From Agaricus subrufescens (taxonomy: Eukaryota > Basidiomycota > Agaricomycetes > Agaricales > Agaricaceae): a stretch of 64,000 nt of DNA. The position numbers and the translations under genes were made by a program. Under the pieces are notes generated by a model. It made no database searches and was not told the DNA's origin. It was given only the letters and a program-made list of their open reading frames with translations. The stretch lies in contig CM057060.1 in assembly GCA_029945375.1 (NCBI GenBank), positions 434,001-498,000 of the forward strand, read 5' to 3'. This document shows, one piece after another, positions 34,714 to 45,826 of this stretch; position 1 is the first letter of the stretch, and the number at the start of each line of letters is the position of its first letter.

Positions 34714-37700
34714 ATGCCCCCGCCCCAGTCCCCGCCGGTGCCCATCGACCCCGCGCTGACCCTCTACCCGCCCTACTACCAGAACTTCCCCGCCCCGCCC
34801 CCCGCCCCCCTCCCCCACCACCTCGCCCTCGCCCAGAACTACTCCTCTCCCTCCTCCCAGGGCTCCGACACCCTAGGCACCCCCCCGACCGAGCACAACT
34901 ATCCGTCGCCCAACAACACCAACGGCAAGCGCCCGGCTTCTGTCCTCTCATCTGCCCATGGCGACTCCCACAAAAAGCCGCGCAAGGAGGAGGACGAAGA
35001 TGCCCCTAGTCCCAAGGACGAGCCCAAGGCAAAGTCCACCCGCGGATCCAGGTCACTAGCTTCCCCGGCCTCCGATCTTGCCCAGCTGACCCCCCTCTCT
35101 CCAGAGCGTGCACTGTTTGTAGGAGGCTCAAGATGAAGTGCGTCGGCGCAGAACAGGGCCCCCCGTGCAAGCGATGCATAGCCGGGGGCCACGAATGTAT
35201 CTTCGAAGAATCCAACCGCGGAAAGCGGTCCTCAAAGTAGGCCTCTCTCTTTATTTCATCCCCCTTGCCAGCCTCAACCGTCTGCGACGCAGAAAACACG
35301 AGCTCCTCACACGCTCCCTCCGCAAAATGGAAAAAACCCTCGACACCGTCCTCAGGTCCATCGGCAATCCAAGCATAGTCTCTGGAATGATTTCCCGTTC
35401 CCCGTCTCCCTCCACTCAAAACACCTCCACCCAGGCCCTCCTGGCCAGATCGCCCTCCCCAGCCCCTGCATCCACCGTCCCTTACTCTCAACCACCTCCT
35501 GGCTCCCCAAAGCTGCACTCCCTCCCCGATAATTCCCTCAACCCTCTCGGACTACTCGCCGAAGCCAGTCTCGCAAACCGGAGGGTATCAAGCAGCACAA
35601 CCAAGTTAGGTTCTGCCAATGACGGACAAACCCTCGGAGTCGCTAGTGACAACTACTTCAAACCCGGCCCAATGACCATTTTGCCACTTCGAAGACTGTA
35701 TATTGAACGCCAAATCCAGCCTGAAATGCTTACCTTTGTCACCACAGACGAAGTAGTGGCCCTCTTCAATATGTAAGTCCTGCGCCCACCGTACGCCCCA
35801 TCAAAATCTAACATGCAGATCAGCTATTTCGACCACATCAGTGTTGGTGATTCCTTCATGTCAACCTCGTGTCTTTTGGTGACATCCTATTTCACAGATG
35901 CATTGTAGCCTTTTGGATAGAAATTTCCATACCCCTTCACTGGTCTGTTCCCGATCCCCATTCCTCCTCACAACCAGTGCGTCCTCTCTTCACTTCAAAG
36001 TGATTTGCTTAACCCGTTTTTGTCGTAGTATGCTCTATTGCCAGCAAGTTTTATACCGCCAACCCAGACCTTCATCCCAAGCTTACCGAATTGGCCAAGA
36101 AGCTCGCATTTAGTGTTCCAGCAAAGGGCTACAAATCTGTCGAGATCGTTCAAGCCTACCTACTACTCAGCTTATGGGGATGCGGTGCCGTAGAGCGGTA
36201 CGAGCAAGATAAAACATGGTTCTTGTTGGGCATGGCCATCAGGTAGGTTGACTTTGAGCGTAATTATCCGATGCCCCATTATCACCGATCCTAGGATGGC
36301 CACCGACCTCAACCTACATCGTAAAACTGCTGTTACCAGTCAAGATACGGCAGAAGGAAAAGCACGCGATATCGAAGTGCACAATCGTGAACGAACATGG
36401 GTATTATGTTTCTGTCTCGATAGAAGTTTTAGTGCGCAGATGGGGAAACCACATTCGATCATCGAAGAGTACGTTTGTTCTATTCTTATAGCTGTCGCTC
36501 TTATCTACATCGTATATGCAGTTATATCATACGGCATGCTCCGCAGTGGGCCCGGTCGCCAACCGCAGCCCCGTCGGATTTATCAGTTTGTGCATATGCG
36601 GTACGTTTTACAAATCACTCTGCTTTGTGAAGACTCTAATTTTAGTTGCTGTAGCAATTGCAACGGATTCTTTCCCGCAGTTTAGATTTCCTGTATAGCT
36701 CAGCGGATTCATCCTCAGGATTACAAACACATTGCGATTATTTACTAATCATCAAGTCATTCGAAGCACAACTGACGGCATTCAGAGAAACATGGTATAC
36801 AGCTCCCACGTGGGAAGGTATGCTTCGCTTATTCGTTTCCTAAAATCAAAAAGAAATTCTTATCGAAGAATAGGTGAAAAACCGGGTACGGCGGAGTATA
36901 AACAACTCATAGCGTCGTTTTACTTCAATTATGCAAACTTGGTGATCAATTCGTTTGGATTGCAAGACGCGTTTGAACGTACTCCTGTGAATATTGGGCA
37001 TTTCTTCGGGAGGGTGCATTCTTCGGCTATGGCTTGTGCATTACTTGTTCGGGATCATCTGGGGCCGAGTGGGTTCATGAAGTACTCGCCTGATTCACAT
37101 TTCGTGCAGACTTCATATGCGGTTTTGAGTTTGCTCAAGGTCAGTATTATTCCTGTATCATGAATGCGAGTAGATTTGACACTTTTGCAGCTTGTGCGAC
37201 CTGACTTCCAGGCTTTTATGGAGGATGAACAAAAAACCCTGTCGTTGGTGAGAGATGTGGCGGATGTGTTACAGGATATCGCTGCCAGTCCGACGCATAC
37301 ACCCGCGTTGTATGCGACTTTCCTCAAAGCGCTTATATCGGCCAAGTTGGAACCCCAGTTGCGTCAACTGCCCAATACGACTGATGGATGTGGGGAGATG
37401 CATGACAATAAAAACGGAGAAGGTAACTTCTTTCCTGTCTTTTCCGGTCGTGTGACATGAACTCATTTCTGGTTCTAGTTGATAACTCTCCCAATGTTAT
37501 GTCTTCACCGAATCAAGTTGATTCATCTTTGAATGGCAATTCGAATATGACGACGAATTCGACAATGGGAGGGAATTATTATCAAGATACGACTCCTTAC
37601 TTTTTGAACGAATTCCAGTTTGAGGGGGAGATGGGGCCGGTGCAGGATATCTCTACTTTCCCGCCTACGATGGTGCCTCAGACGAGTTTGGATGATCCTT

Positions 37701-38113
37701 CGGCTTCGATTATTGGTGGTGGTGGAGGCGTTGGTGGTGCGAATGGATTGACGATGGAGAATATATTGAGTAGTGGATTTTGGGATAGTATGTTGGTTCC
37801 TGGTGAGTTCTTCTCCCCTTCGTGTGTGCCTCTAGAGAGTAACACTGTCTTTTCAGGGTACAACAGTATGGATGGGCTTAGTGGTGGATTTGTGTTTGGA
37901 TTGGGTGGTAGTGGGTTGATCACGCCGAGGTTTGGGGTATCGCCTGCCAACTCTGGTATGAACACTCCTGGGAGGGGTGCCCAACAACATCAACAACATC
38001 AGCAGCAACAACATCAGCAGCAGCAGCAGCAACAGAATCAACAGGTTACGCAGAGTACGATAAATGCGGCTTTTGATCAACATGGAAGAAGGATGGTAAA
38101 GTCGGATGCGTGA
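34714..38113 (+). CDS. PriB-like Zn(II)2Cys6 transcription factor
   Basis: Fungal binuclear zinc-cluster regulator resembling PriB, first described in Lentinula edodes fruit-body primordia (family knowledge). Thirteen exons: 34714-35051, 35105-35236, 35293-35772, 35824-35842, 35898-35976, 36029-36242, 36295-36468, 36522-36600, 36655-36817, 36874-37139, 37191-37422, 37479-37802, 37857-38113. Phases agree throughout and give 918 residues. The zinc cluster follows a Pro-rich leader at about residue 113: ACTVCRRLKMKC, GPPCKRC, GGHECIF (C-x2-C-x6-C, C-x2-C-x6-C type). A basic linker RGKRSSKKHELL and a short coiled coil come next. The middle-homology domain contains LAKKLAFSVPAKGYKSVEIV, LLLSLWGCGAVERYEQDKTW and the exon junction MAIRMATDLNLH. 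The tail is rich in Gly and Asn and ends with a His/Gln run. Exon 4 (19 nt, donor GTTGGT) is the weakest call. Confidence 0.88.
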
Positions 38114-39222
38114 AGTGACTGGAATGTATGCGTGTTTTTTGTTTTTGCTTTGCGCTTTCGGCCTTTTTGGGGGCGCGCGATAGATTTAGTTTTGTTTGGT
38201 GTGCTCCTTTTTGTTTCTGTGTTGGAAAACTTTTTTGTTGATTAGGATTTTTTTTTGTTTAATGATTCTCTTTTCTCTTTTTTCGTATATTTTGTTTTTT
38301 TTTCTTTCTTTCTTCGTTCACATGCTTTGAGTTCTTTTTTTTTTTGTGTGTGTGTTTTTGGTTGATATAAATTGTACTTTTATTAATCTTTTGTTGGTTG
38401 CGTAGACGTGTTGAGAAGAATATAAAAAATGATAGTCTTTTCTTCTGTGGTTTTTTTGCTTTGGGTGGTTGTGAGGATGGAAGTCGCCAACCTACTATTG
38501 TTAGCATGAAGTTTACAGCATATATACTAGTCGGTTGCAGAGTATCATAAAAGATTCTGTTACGTTCCTTTATTTTTGCTGTAACGGCTACGTGGCCGAC
38601 TAGGGTCACCTACTCACATTGTAGAGGGTAGAGAAATATGGAATGATCCGAAGATCATTCAACACTTCAACCATTTCAACTCGTAGGCAGGGTTTTAGAT
38701 GTAACTGCCTACGGCATCAAGAATTACGGGTCATGTACTCTAAGTTTGGTTTCGAAGCAACCACTGACCCTGACTTCAAATTTTTTGAACGGGGAGAGAA
38801 AAATTCGAAGCACTTGTATCTGACATGATCAATGTTCCCGCCCGGAACCCTAGGGCTTTTTTACCTGTAGGTAAAGGATGAGCGGATCAATGTAAGAATA
38901 CTGACCGGACTACTTTCATGGAAGTTCGCTACATTCTCGGAGATTTATCTCTTCAGTCTCGGTCACATGAATAGGAAAAAAAGGATAATCATATTGGCAT
39001 AAATGCATACTCTTCATATAGGCATAATTGATTAGCTATTAAGTTTAAGCTATTTAGAATATAAAGAAAAGAGGAGAGGGCGAATGACGAAGGGCGAACG
39101 GTGAATGGTGAAGAGAAAAGAAGAGAAAAAAATACAGTTTTTGGAAGACCTTTGGAAGCGAATAACAATACATCAGTGCGGGAGCGGCGAAGATAAAGAA
39201 ACAAAAAAAATAGTATACTCGT
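38114..39222. other. Intergenic region between PriB-like and terpene synthase genes
   Basis: T-rich 3' flank of the PriB-like gene (long T runs and a (GT)n run near 38344-38354). About 1.1 kb in all, convergent 3' ends. A 61-codon frame at 38643-38828 ends in YSKFGFEATTDPDFKFFERG-like sequence that faintly resembles the end of a GNAT acetyltransferase; not called. Confidence 0.5.
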
Positions 39223-40693
39223 TCACGAGCAATTAGAAAAATGGATCATGTAGGGTAGGAGTGTGATCATTGAGGAAATTGAATAGTTGACGCGGTGAAT
39301 GAAAGATTGGATCGTGTTGAGATTGGTTCGGGATGGGAGAAGGTGTACGAGTCTCTTTTTCTTGACTATCATACCGTGAGTACCAAAGTATCGATGGGTT
39401 TGGAAACTCCAGTGAAGAGATCTGGAAGGATAGGGATCAGTGTCAATGGAATGTTTTTTTTTTAGTATTTAACGTACCCCACAATCCAATCTTGAAGACC
39501 TTGAACATAGCCTTTGACCATGGCGTCGATTTCAGGACCCCATGAGGGTACACGACTTTTTGATTGTTCGAAATTGTTGATTGTGTCAGAACAGAGTTTA
39601 CCGACGTGGTCTATGGCACTTTGAAGTGTGTGGCCGTGGTCTTTCATGAGAATGACGATCATGTTGTGTGTATCTCCGCGAGATTGTTCGACGTTGTAGG
39701 AGAAGATGTCCTGTGATTTATTTTCTTTGATTAAACTCGGCTTAAATGTATAGAAAATAACAACTCACATTGGACCACGTTACTAAGTCGTTAGCGTATT
39801 GGTTGAGTGCTTCGATGACTGGGTCTTCGGCGACAAAATCGGGGAGGTCAATTCCGAGGGCATATCTGACCAAGAGGTAAGCCATCATAAAAGTAGGGAT
39901 ATAAATGCACACATACTCAATCAGTGCCCAGCACGGTTTGCAGCCTGTAGCACAATACAAATGTCAGTTCATGTGGGAACCCCGTTTTGAGTCCACGCAC
40001 CAGATGTATCTCGCCGAACATCTATGTAAGAATCAAGGTCGGGAATGCTATCCTGATCACGGGCCTTTGCTTGGATATTCACTGCCTCAAAGAATAAAGC
40101 CATGGTCTCCTTAAAACGTGATTGGGCGCCCGGTCCACAGTCTTTGATGCAACGAGACCAAAAACTGTATAGCAGAGCGGATCAATATACTGATGATGTA
40201 AAGAACCACGGAGGAAATGACGTACTCTCTCGCGAGTTTCGCCGCGTTGAGTTCTTCCGGGCAATCCTCAGTGGGTGTAAAGGCTTCGGGATGCCAAAAG
40301 GCATTCATGACAGCATTAGCGAGAGTATTAGTCTCTCTTGTCATCATTCCATCACTAATATTGTCTCTGTTTGCAAAGAATCAGTCTGGTAAGACGGAAC
40401 CGAATACTACCCGATACATACAAGTGGAAAAGATAATTCATAAAATCAGACACGATGCGAAGGCGTTCTTTTTCTGCCGTATTGTAGCAGAAAGCGGTGA
40501 GTTCTCCTGCTTGAAGTCCGTACAAAGCGCGCCGTTGTTTAGGGTTCAGACTAGGGCAGCCGGCGTCGAGCCATTTGACGGATTCCTTTGCGACTTCGTC
40601 CCCATTGACATGGTAAGTCAACGGGTAGTCACAATGAGAAACAAGGTCAGGAAGGATAAAGGAAGAAGGCCTTCTGCGGTGAGTACGACCCAT
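39223..40693 (-). CDS. Sesquiterpene synthase (class I terpene cyclase)
   Basis: Cyclises farnesyl diphosphate to a sesquiterpene hydrocarbon with three Mg2+ ions (family knowledge). Seven exons: 40422-40693, 40226-40366, 40001-40164, 39917-39944, 39769-39865, 39478-39710, 39223-39421; phases agree and give 377 residues, a normal length. N-terminus: SSFILPDLVSHCDYPL. The Asp-rich metal motif is D92-N-I-S-D96, the D(D/E/N)xxD variant. The pyrophosphate sensor Arg is at 188/189 in YIDVRRDTSG. The second metal motif N234-D-I-F-S238-Y-N-V-E242 fits NDxxSxxxE exactly. The RY pair is at 322-323 in WSFQTHRYFG. GCKPCWALIEYA and RVPSWGPEIDAMV resemble the clade that includes delta-6-protoilludene synthases, so that product is a reasonable but unproven guess. 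A TATA-like TATAAAGG lies about 90 bp upstream on the minus strand. No P450 or other tailoring gene is adjacent. Confidence 0.92.
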
Positions 40694-42710
40694 GATACAC
40701 AAGACACAGAAAAAGTAATACAAATGGCCGAGAGCGGGAAGGACAGCTGAGCGGTGGGGAAATATTCCGATTCCAACCTCAACCTTTATAGCTTGACGCT
40801 CGGGGGAAAACACGCGCTAGCCCGCGCAACAATAAGCAGACGCGCACCCTCATATCTCCTTCAGATTCGCCGCTCCCAGAAAACGTGAACAACGTTATCC
40901 GTTGATTGAAAGCCCAGGGTCGTAGATAAAAATGCCGCGTGTGCAGAGCCGCCGATATTAACTCTTCGTCCCGGAAGAGCCGTAAATATTATTGAATTGC
41001 CGCCGCCGTCCTCTTCAGAATGGTAAACTGTTTCCCTTTAATTCCTTCCGCCGGACAATGTGGAGTCATTATGTTTCACATTCTGTTGACATGAGAGTCG
41101 ATGCCTTGAAAATAAAATAAGTGTGTCCAGTATCACGATCGTATTTCCGAGTGTATGGTAGGGTATAGCTGCGGGCGGTACGCGACCCTTATTCCATATG
41201 GCCGATCCACAAAAATAGGCATATACGTACAATGTTTACGACGGCGGACGGCCTCCCCAGTGGTGTCCAGAAAGACCTGAAGATTGAAAGACCAAGGAAT
41301 GCATGTGTTTGTAGTTCACAAGACCTCGGCGCGCCTATGACTGAGGGTTGGAAAAGGTTGTCAGTTCCGCCGAGATATTTCATGTTTTATGAAAGATCAC
41401 CCGAGAGTAGATATGAATGCACACCCCGATCAATGAAGGGTCGGTACATTAGTTATTAAATAAATCGGGCGCTAGAACGGTTAAGGAAAAATTGTATAAG
41501 CATGACGCTTACACCATATATACTAGTCTGTTGCAAAGTATTCGGTCATGTTCCCTTCGGAGTAGCAGTTACTTCACATCCACAACCCTTCAAAGTTTGT
41601 GTCGCCGTGTGTGCATTTTGGTATGGATTGAGTTGGATGTAATGTTTGTGTTTCGTCGTCCCTTCGTGAGTCAGACATCACACGGTGGAACCGGGGAGAG
41701 ATGCGAACAATATTCGCGTCCCTTCTTAACCTAAAAGAAGTCAAGGTTTTAGACTCAAATCGGTACTCCCAAAAGAAATAAGGTCATATATCTGAGCTGT
41801 GTTCACCTAGCAGCTGAAGATACTGCGAAAGGAGGTGTGGACAAAGAGATGGCCCTTGGATGCACAGAGAAGAATTTGACTATATTGTAGGACTGATGGC
41901 TACACATTCCGAAGGGTAGCTCGCCTGTCTTGAAGAGGCAAGAGCCGTGCCCAGGCTATGATGGTGTGGATACGTTAATAGTCGGGCTTGGGGATCAATC
42001 CGACCGAAGCGCTATAATGGAGATTCATTTCTCGATGCCCTACAGTTAGATGGACCCCATCTCCAGATCTGACTCACCCAGATCCACCCGTAATTGATCT
42101 TTTTGTCCAACCAAATAAGCCATACAATATTCCATAAGCGATAGACAACCTATCCATTTCATCGTCACACTTTCTTTATCCCTCGGATTACCGGACCAGT
42201 GACAGATACCTCCTAGGGGAAAGTAGGCCTGCTGATGAAAACGCATTCGAATATACACCAATCATTCAATGAAAAATGCAATTCGACAGGCTGGAATGGA
42301 GTGACAGGTTCTATCTCGCTTATTTTGAAAAGAGAACATTTGAGTCGGCCAGCATGCGATGCAAACGGATTATATTGTTTCAAACTTGGAGACTCTTCAG
42401 AGAATGGCAGGTTGGTGGCTCATCATAGGAGATTTAGCCGTAATAATCCAGTACATGAGTTGAAGTGCACATACTTGAACGATCACAACCACGATTCAGG
42501 ATATCTGTGGCTTGAAAGTCACTCATATGCGGTCAACCGGTACGAGTAACTAGACCTGTCCACTGGTTTCCGTATGAGTGGAACGTTACTCAATCTACTA
42601 TTCACTCCACACCAGTTAGAGGGCATATAAGCATCCATCACCGCAAAAGTAATCCAAGAAAAGTTTCATTCCCGAAAAGTTTTTGCGTCTTCACGGGTAA
42701 TTCTTAGTAC
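40694..42710. other. 2 kb without a confident gene
   Basis: Contains the terpene synthase promoter. A minus frame at 42046-42261 has protein-like composition (GGICHWSGNPRDKESVTMKW) and ends in a possible donor, but I could not find partner exons. Near 41505-41545 there is a ~35-bp sequence similar to 38511-38545. Confidence 0.45.
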
Positions 42711-43452
42711 TCATACGGTTCGTGCTCTATGTATTTTGACGTCTTCACGGGGCCTACAAACTCATGATTAGAAATAAATGAATGCAGAACCCGACATGGT
42801 ACATACTTATCCTGCGCATCAGTGGCAACAGATCCTAACCTTTGTACCACTTGCATTCCCGAACTGACCCGACCAAAAATTGTGTGTTTGTTGTCAAGGT
42901 AAGGTGTCGGAGCTAAGGTTATAAAAAACTGAGATCCTGTAGACACATAAATCAGAGAAACTAGCAAAGGCGAATTCCAGATACCGTTTGTATTGGGACC
43001 TGAATTTGCCATGGCAAGAATTCCTGCACCAGTGAATCTCAGCTCGGGATGAATTTCATCTTCGCTTTGAGATCATCAATTCAAGTAGCTGTGGTGTCAG
43101 AGACTGAGGACTCACAATTTTTGCCCATATATGCTGGTTCCTCCCCTCCCTGTCCCAGTAGGATCCCCACCTTGGATCATAAAATCCTGGTATCAAGAAT
43201 CAGACAATGCAAGACCTGTGATCGTGCTCAACCACTTACGGATATAATGCGATGAAATATGACACCATTATAATATCCCTTCTTTGCGAGGTCGGCGAAG
43301 TTTTTACACGTCTGGTGCCCATTGTTTTAGTTCATCGGACAACCAATCGTTGAGTCCAGAACGAAAGATACCTTTGGTGCATGTTTCCAATAGAGTTCGA
43401 ACTGAATGTCACCCATACTCGTCTCGAGTACGACAGAATCTGCTGCAGCCAT
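42711..43452 (-). CDS. Cyclophilin-type peptidyl-prolyl cis-trans isomerase, PPIL1-like
   Basis: Catalyses proline cis-trans isomerisation. PPIL1/Cyp2-type cyclophilins are spliceosome-associated (family knowledge). Exons 43372-43452, 43240-43311, 43116-43186, 42985-43064, 42807-42936 and 42711-42753 give 158 residues, the size of a bare cyclophilin domain. Start [20 protein letters not shown]. Active-site motifs: [43 protein letters not shown] and HTIFGRV. The end [10 protein letters not shown] is typical. The tryptophan that binds cyclosporin A in human CypA (and is present as WLDGKH in human PPIL1) is Tyr here, PYLDNKH. The longer upstream part of the frame (to 43590) is not used, because family alignment starts at this Met. 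Divergent from the deacylase gene. Confidence 0.92.
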
Positions 43453-43576
43453 AGTAGTAATCGCAAATAAAGTGCTTGTCAATGATCCACTGGTCAGTTG
43501 GCTCATCACGTGAGCTATGTCGGCCGTTGATCCGTTGAAGTTCTGTGGTTCATCTCTGCCATCTCGATTGTCAGCC
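43453..43576. promoter_or_regulatory. Shared 124-bp divergent promoter region
   Basis: Only 124 bp separate the start codons of the minus-strand cyclophilin gene and the plus-strand D-aminoacyl-tRNA deacylase gene. All core promoter and 5' UTR sequence of both must lie here or overlap the neighbouring coding sequence. No TATA box is obvious. A CACGTGA E-box-like element is at about 43507-43513. Confidence 0.5.
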
Positions 43577-44501
43577 ATGCGTGCGGTCATTCAGAGAGTA
43601 GCCTCAGCCTCTGTCACAGGTATACTGGATATCTCTAACTCGGATAATACTCAACAAGCTCTGCGCAGTTGATAATGAAGTTATCTCCAAGATTTCAAAG
43701 GGACTCATGGTTCTCGTGGGTATCGGCACCGGTCTGTTTTTCTGACATTTCCACTTTGAGCTATGAAAGTCTCATAGTCTCAAATCGAACAGAACAGATG
43801 ATACAGAAGCCGACATAGCCACTATTACCAACAAAATGTAAGCTTAGAGCTATCGAGAGCCGAAAGTTTGCACTGACTAATGATCTTTTTTGCAAGTGTG
43901 AACCTCCGATTCTTTGATGATCCAACAGATTCGACTAAAATGTGGAAGTCAAGCGTAAAAGACATTGACGGCGAAGTTCTTTGCGTTTCCCAATTTACTT
44001 TACTAGGCAATACGACCAAGGGAAATAAACCAGATTTTCATAAGGCTATGGTATGTATTTCATTGATATCTCATTGATCGGGTTTTTCGGAACACCTGTT
44101 GCTGATCAATGACCAGTCCGCAGAACCGAGCCGCATCATGTATGCCACATTTCTCGAGAGGTTGGGCCAAGCGTACAAACCTGACAAGATAAAAGGTATA
44201 TTGGCGGATTTTAATATGCCCGAGACGTGTCAACTAAACTAGCATATCTCATCCAGATGGAAGGTTCGGTGCCATGATGGATGTTAGCTTGACAAATGAG
44301 GTAAGGGATGCTCCGCCACCTTTGACGTGCTGTCGAATTTTTTTTCTGATTGTTTTCGGTCAGGGACCTGTGACATTCACGATCGATTCCCGGAAATTTG
44401 AATATGTGGAACCAACGGCAGCAAAACCTGTCAAGGGTACAAAGGGATCTGGCACCTATCAGAGCGGAGAGAAGTCCGCACGTCCAGTTAGCAGTTCATA
44501 G
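43577..44501 (+). CDS. DTD1: D-aminoacyl-tRNA deacylase (DTD)
   Basis: Hydrolyses D-amino acids, and Gly wrongly attached to tRNA-Ala, from tRNA; a translation quality-control enzyme (family knowledge). Exons 43577-43619, 43669-43731, 43798-43837, 43897-44050, 44117-44195, 44257-44300 and 44364-44501 give 186 residues. N-terminus MRAVIQRVASASVTVDNEVI, then KGLMVLVGIGTDDTEADI, NLRFFDD, the catalytic SQFTLLGNTTKGNKPDFH, and the cross-subunit Gly-cisPro motif GPVT preceded by SLTNE. Family members usually end soon after this strand. Here ~45 extra residues follow, rich in Lys, Gly and Ser, as in several fungal and animal enzymes. All splice phases agree. Confidence 0.92.
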
Positions 44502-44622
44502 TGGGTATTTCACCGGACGATTGATTAACCCCCGATTTGGAAAGTACTTGCGAGGGCAGGAATGCGGAGTCTTAGTTGTTCTAGAATCAATCATTCAACA
44601 CTCATTGTACACAAGATGCAAT

Positions 44623-45826
44623 TTAGGAGCGGCTGCTACGCTCAGTTGGAATAAATCCCTTCGATATCCTTCTAAAAGTTGCGAAAAGCATCACCAAAAA
44701 TATAACGTGAAAACCAACGAAAACAGAAAACACGACCCGAAAAGCGGAGGAGGCAGCGATATTATTCTCCGCTGCGCTCGGAGCATCTTGATCAGTGTAG
44801 GCCCTGAGGGCGAAAGTAACGATCGACAAGACAAAGAGAACCGTACACCTTGAAAAAAGTTCGGCCTTTTGAACATAAAACTGAATAAACTGTGAGACAT
44901 ACCATGCTGTCGAAATTGCAGGAATGGCCAACACAACAGAATCATCATTAAAACGCCGCGGCGAGGACACCGTACGAAGTGACTAGTGTTTCGTATAGCA
45001 ATCAGTTACCAGCCTTTCGAGGAATTCAAGAAGGGTCCGTACGTTGATCCATGCCAAAGTATTCGGTGATGACTTTCCGCTCTGAAAATATAGATCCAGA
45101 ACGGTTGCGTAAACGGCGGCCATCATACCACAAATCAGTGAGAGGTATATAGGGAACCCAATGACGAGATCTGATTCCACTCTTGAAATCTGCAGCAGCG
45201 CAAGGATAGAACTATTCGAGTAAACAGTTGTGACTACATTGGAACGAAAAGTGGCACCTAATACTCACGCAAAGAGAACAGTGGAGAAGATGCGAAGAGT
45301 CTTCCATTCCCTCAAAAAAGTCGTGAGGACCCGTCTACAGAATTCGAGATCACAGTTGGGCTCGTCGTCCAAGCTCCATAGACAACTATCGGCGCTGTTC
45401 CTAGACGGACAGGTCTGAGAAAGAGGTTCCACATTTTGTGACCATATATGCAGGCGCGAGGTATAGAACTTTGGAAGATTCAGAAGACACAGTAGGTAGA
45501 TCCATAACAAAGTACTCCGAAGTGACATTCTGATCATGTTAATGGGTAACTTGTGCCGACCATAGGAAGACAAGTGGTTGTCGGTGCTAAGCGACCTTCG
45601 AGGGCTGCATGGCTGAATACTGGTAAGTTCTACTGTCAATGCATCCAAGGAACAAAGAGAATACCTGCGAGGCCTGAGGCGATTCAGGCAGTTGTATTAT
45701 GTCGCTCGTAAGGTCCGCTTCAGTGTGTTCTTGGGCCTGAGTATGCGGAAGATTTGTCCGGAGTCTCCAAGTTCCGCTTTGTAAAGCCTGCAGAGCTTTT
45801 AGCTGAACAATGCGCTCGTCTGACAT
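44623..45826 (-). CDS. Putative multi-pass membrane protein; exon structure partly unresolved
   Basis: Coding blocks are clear but junctions are not. ATG 45826 opens MSDERIVQLKALQALQSGTW. A central block contains TCPSRNSADSCLWSLDDEPN and CDLEFCRRVLTTFLREWKTL, then splices cleanly (donor GTGAGT at about 45267, acceptor near 45211) to ASILALLQISRVESDLVIGF, YLSLICGMMAAVYATVLDLY and TLAWINVRTLLEFLERL. The last block has CTVLFVLSIVTFALRAYTDQ and VVFSVFVGFHVIFLVMLFA and stops at 44623. I could not find GT-AG introns in correct phase between block 1 and the central block, nor after LLEFLERL. The gene may have unusual introns or be degenerate. Hydrophobic segments indicate at least four membrane passes. 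Function unknown. Confidence 0.5.

Noticed and set aside
34440..35136. High G+C at the PriB-like gene start considered as a sign of horizontal transfer
   Set aside because: Composition is explained by Pro/Ala-rich coding; the gene family and introns are typically basidiomycete.
38643..38828. 61-codon frame ending in a GNAT-like YSKFGFE segment
   Set aside because: Resemblance is limited to a few residues, and no acetyl-CoA loop or upstream exon could be found.
42046..42261. Minus-strand frame with protein-like composition and a possible donor site
   Set aside because: No start, partner exon or family could be found; left as intergenic.
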